5,375 bases of DNA from Acidobacteriaceae bacterium. Lineage in GTDB: Bacteria; Acidobacteriota; Terriglobia; Terriglobales; Acidobacteriaceae. The stretch is taken from NCBI GenBank assembly GCA_003166055.1, contig PMWR01000210.1, positions 1,222 through 6,596 on the forward strand, given 5' to 3'. The notes under the pieces are model-generated. The model had not been told where the DNA came from, made no database searches, and worked only from the letters and a program-made list of their open reading frames with translations. This document shows positions 3,271 through 5,375 of the stretch, piece after piece; the stretch's first letter is position 1, and every line of letters starts with the position of its first letter. The translations under genes and the position numbers were made by a program.

Positions 3271-5375
3271 ATGGGTTTGAATCTTATCGAAGGGACAGTC
3301 CGAGCCGGATGCGCCGTTCTTCTTTGTCTGCCTGTTCTGGCATGCGCGCAGCAGCCGTCCACTCCGGCTCAACCTGACCTCGCAACACCGGAAGGCCGTA
3401 TCCATCTCGATGTTGTCGTAACCGATCAGGCGGGCAAGCCGGTTTCCGGTCTCAACCTGAAAGACTTCACGCTGCTCGACAACGATCAGCCGGCTAAGAT
3501 CGTCTCGTTTCAGGCCGTCGACGGCTTCAAAGCCGATCCGCCGGTTGAGGTCATCCTGCTTTTCGACGCGCTCAACCTGGAGTCAAAGCAAGCCGCGGAG
3601 GCACAAAAGGCCGTCGATACGTTTCTCCATCGGGACAATGGCCGTCTGGCCCAACCGGTCTCGATCTATCGTCTCGCCGATGCAGGATTGTCAGTTACGC
3701 AGCAGCCCTCGACAGACGGCAACGCCCTGGCAGCGGAATTTCACAAGAAAAACGGAATGCGCCTGCTATGGAATCACCCGGAGAATTTTCGCCCCTCCGC
3801 GGATCAGCCCTTCCAGAATCTCTCCTATCGATTTTTGTCGTCCCTCGATGCGCTCGGCTCCATAGCAGTTGAAGAGCGACCCACGCCGGGCCGAAAGATT
3901 CTCATCTGGATTGGCAATGGCTGGCCCATGGTTTCGTCCTATGGACCGGTGTTCAATGAGATCGTTGAGCTTGCAACGCGCTTGCGTGAATCGCACATCG
4001 CTCTCTACCGGGTCACGTCGTGGCCGCCGGCGGATCGCGGCTTTCACTATCAGAGCTACCTGGCCGGCATAAAATCTTCCGCACAGGCAGAGCCGCGCAA
4101 CCTCGCATTGGAAGTGCTTGCCGCGCAAAGCGGCGGTCTCGTTCTCGGCACCGATCTCGTTCTCAATCCCGAACTTGTTCTCGATCCCGGCAAGGAACTC
4201 GCCCGCCAGATTGCGCGATGCATCACCGACGCAAGCACGTTCTACTCGCTGTCGTTCGATCCGCCGCGCACCTCGACCATTGACGAGTATCACGATCTGC
4301 ATGTAGAGCTCGGAATGCCGGGTCTCACTGCTCGTACCAGCACCGGTTACTACGATCAGCCCGCATACTACGACCAGCCCTATGTTGCTGCCAGGCATTT
4401 GACCGTCGAGCAATTGGAGCAGTTGCTCGGTTCGTCCCACAGCACTTCCGATTCCGAGCTGGCGCGGCGCCTTTCCGCCACGGAACTGACCGAGCGATTG
4501 ACCAGCCCCCGGCTGGCCGCCTGGAAGGATCGCATGCCCGGCTCCAAATCCTGGGATGCGCTCGTGGCGCTGGCTGACGGTTCCGCCTTCCTGAATCCTC
4601 CAGAAGCGGAGACCCCTTCCATCGCGCCGCCGGATCTGACCGCTCAACGCCGGATCTTCATGAAGACCATTCAATATCTGAGGGAAACGCTTCCCAGGTT
4701 ACCCAACTTCTTCGCCACCCGGACCACGGTGAGTTACGGCGAGCGACCGCCCAGGGGCGAGCTGATGACCAAGTCCGCTACGGGCGATCAAACCTTCCAC
4801 CTTGAATCTGTGGCTGCCGGAACCGTGCTCTACCGCAATGGCAGGGAGGTGATGGATTCGGAGGAGGTGAAAGGAAAGAAGCCGAAGAAGGAAGTCGGCA
4901 GCCTGATCACCAGGGGAACGTTCGGGCCCATCCTCGCGATGGTTGTCCGCGATGCCGCCGGTGTCTCCGGAGCAGTTCACTGGAGCCGCTGGGAGGAGGA
5001 CGCCGCCGGGCCTGAGGCGGTGTTTCGCTATGCCGTTCCCGGCGACAAATCGCATTTTGAAGTCACCCACTGCTGTCGCGCCGATGGAACCGACGATTTT
5101 CAGGAAGATGCCGGCTACCACGGGGAGATGGCCATCGATCCATCGACTGGAGCGATTCTTCGCCTCACCCTGGAAAGCGATCTTCAACCGGATGCAACGC
5201 TGGCTCGATCCGCGACCATGGTTGAGTACGGCTCTCAAGTGATTGCGGGCAAAACGTACATCTGTCCGCTGCGCAGTGTCTCCATTTCGCGGGGCCGGCG
5301 CATGATTCTGATTCATGAATGGGGTGAGGATGTGGGAGTTTCCGGGCCCTATGAAACGATTCTGAACGATGTTTC
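3271..5375 (+). CDS. Long secreted VWFA-related protein with C-terminal acidobacterial extension (vwa3), 3' end outside the window
   Basis: Open from ATG 3271 to the right edge: 701 codons, no stop. Residues 1-26 are an export signal. V-L-A-C25 gives an imperfect lipobox, and A-C-A before Gln-Gln would suit ordinary signal peptidase. The VWA-like part spans about 43-364: R43-I-H-L-D-V-V-V-T-D, F98-D99-A-L-N (degenerate MIDAS), G-R-K-I-L-I-W213-I-G-N-G-W-P, F324-Y-S-L-S-F-D-P-P, T-G-Y-Y-D-Q-P. Unlike vwa1 and vwa2 it continues. YYDQP is repeated, then comes a probably helical segment (L377-T-V-E-Q-L-E-Q-L-L, D394-S-E-L-A-R, E405-L-T-E-R-L). A further region has L477-P-N-F-F-A-T-R-T-T, G549-T-F-G-P-I-L, H600-C-C, G618-E-M-A-I-D-P-S-T-G-A-I-L-R-L, V651-E-Y-G and Y663-I-C-P-L-R-S-V. 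I recognise this extension from other acidobacterial proteins but know no function for it. A Lys-rich loop lies at 534-540. Confidence 0.88.
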   Translation, partial: MGLNLIEGTVRAGCAVLLCLPVLACAQQPSTPAQPDLATPEGRIHLDVVVTDQAGKPVSGLNLKDFTLLDNDQPAKIVSFQAVDGFKADPPVEVILLFDALNLESKQAAEAQKAVDTFLHRDNGRLAQPVSIYRLADAGLSVTQQPSTDGNALAAEFHKKNGMRLLWNHPENFRPSADQPFQNLSYRFLSSLDALGSIAVEERPTPGRKILIWIGNGWPMVSSYGPVFNEIVELATRLRESHIALYRVTSWPPADRGFHYQSYLAGIKSSAQAEPRNLALEVLAAQSGGLVLGTDLVLNPELVLDPGKELARQIARCITDASTFYSLSFDPPRTSTIDEYHDLHVELGMPGLTARTSTGYYDQPAYYDQPYVAARHLTVEQLEQLLGSSHSTSDSELARRLSATELTERLTSPRLAAWKDRMPGSKSWDALVALADGSAFLNPPEAETPSIAPPDLTAQRRIFMKTIQYLRETLPRLPNFFATRTTVSYGERPPRGELMTKSATGDQTFHLESVAAGTVLYRNGREVMDSEEVKGKKPKKEVGSLITRGTFGPILAMVVRDAAGVSGAVHWSRWEEDAAGPEAVFRYAVPGDKSHFEVTHCCRADGTDDFQEDAGYHGEMAIDPSTGAILRLTLESDLQPDATLARSATMVEYGSQVIAGKTYICPLRSVSISRGRRMILIHEWGEDVGVSGPYETILNDV
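4135..4188 (+). repeat. Three 18-base tandem repeats within vwa3
   Basis: Units at 4135-4152, 4153-4170 and 4171-4188 share the core CT(C/T)GTTCTC and encode GLVLGT, DLVLNP and ELVLDP (residues 289-306). vwa1 and vwa2 have one such unit at this place (SGGRVLGPS, SGGRVLNPS). The repeats therefore account for most of the extra length of vwa3 in this part of the domain and keep the frame. Confidence 0.75.
4348..4383 (+). repeat. Duplicated YYDQP motif at the VWA/extension junction
   Basis: Two adjacent 18-base units, 4348-4365 and 4366-4383, differ at one base in their first 15 and encode YYDQPA and YYDQPY (residues 360-371). YYDQP is the exact C-terminus of vwa1 and vwa2, so the duplication marks the point where vwa3 departs from the short paralogues. 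Confidence 0.75.

Noticed and set aside
4135..4188. CRISPR-like repeats
   Set aside because: The 18-base units are adjacent, without spacers, and in frame within vwa3.
3766..4674. 302-codon minus-strand open frame opposite vwa3
   Set aside because: The plus-strand frame carries all recognisable motifs over the same bases; the reverse translation is low in hydrophobic-core patterns and resembles no family.
4699..5316. 205-codon minus-strand open frame opposite the vwa3 extension
   Set aside because: Antisense to the motif-rich C-terminal region of vwa3; treated as a codon-bias shadow.

Overview
The window is GC-rich and almost fully coding. It most likely comes from a member of the Acidobacteriota. 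The diagnosis rests on three tandem genes of the secreted 'VWFA-related Acidobacterial domain' type (the family modelled as TIGR03436), which is strongly expanded in that phylum. The third gene also carries a C-terminal region whose motifs I recognise from other acidobacterial proteins. I cannot name a genus.

Layout. Positions 1-642 (minus strand) hold the first 214 codons of a secreted DUF1684 protein that runs off the left edge. A 99-base divergent intergenic region follows. Three plus-strand paralogues come next: vwa1 (742-1854, 370 aa), vwa2 (2126-3238, 370 aa) and vwa3 (3271 to beyond the right edge, at least 701 aa). vwa1 and vwa2 are exactly the same length and about 69% identical by hand count. 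vwa3 is a more distant paralogue. It continues through a duplicated YYDQP motif into about 330 further residues. Only 32 bases separate vwa2 and vwa3, so they are probably co-transcribed.

How the locus arose. The 271-base gap between vwa1 and vwa2 is not ordinary spacer. Its left part (about 1858-1966) resembles the 5' end of vwa3, with roughly 83 bases deleted. Its right part (about 1960-2040) is a copy of the 5' end of the DUF1684 gene, including its ribosome-binding site and about 22 codons. This is what one tandem duplication would leave if its endpoints lay inside DUF1684 (about codon 22) and inside vwa3 (about codon 58). The ancestral order would then have been DUF1684 (minus), one short VWA gene, and the long VWA gene.

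Function. All four proteins carry export signals and should act in the periplasm or at the cell surface. The VWA-like domains have an Asp-Ala-(Ala/Leu)-Asn sequence where a classical metal-binding MIDAS would have DxSxS, so ligand or metal binding is uncertain. No enzyme, defence system, mobile element, RNA gene or CRISPR array is visible.
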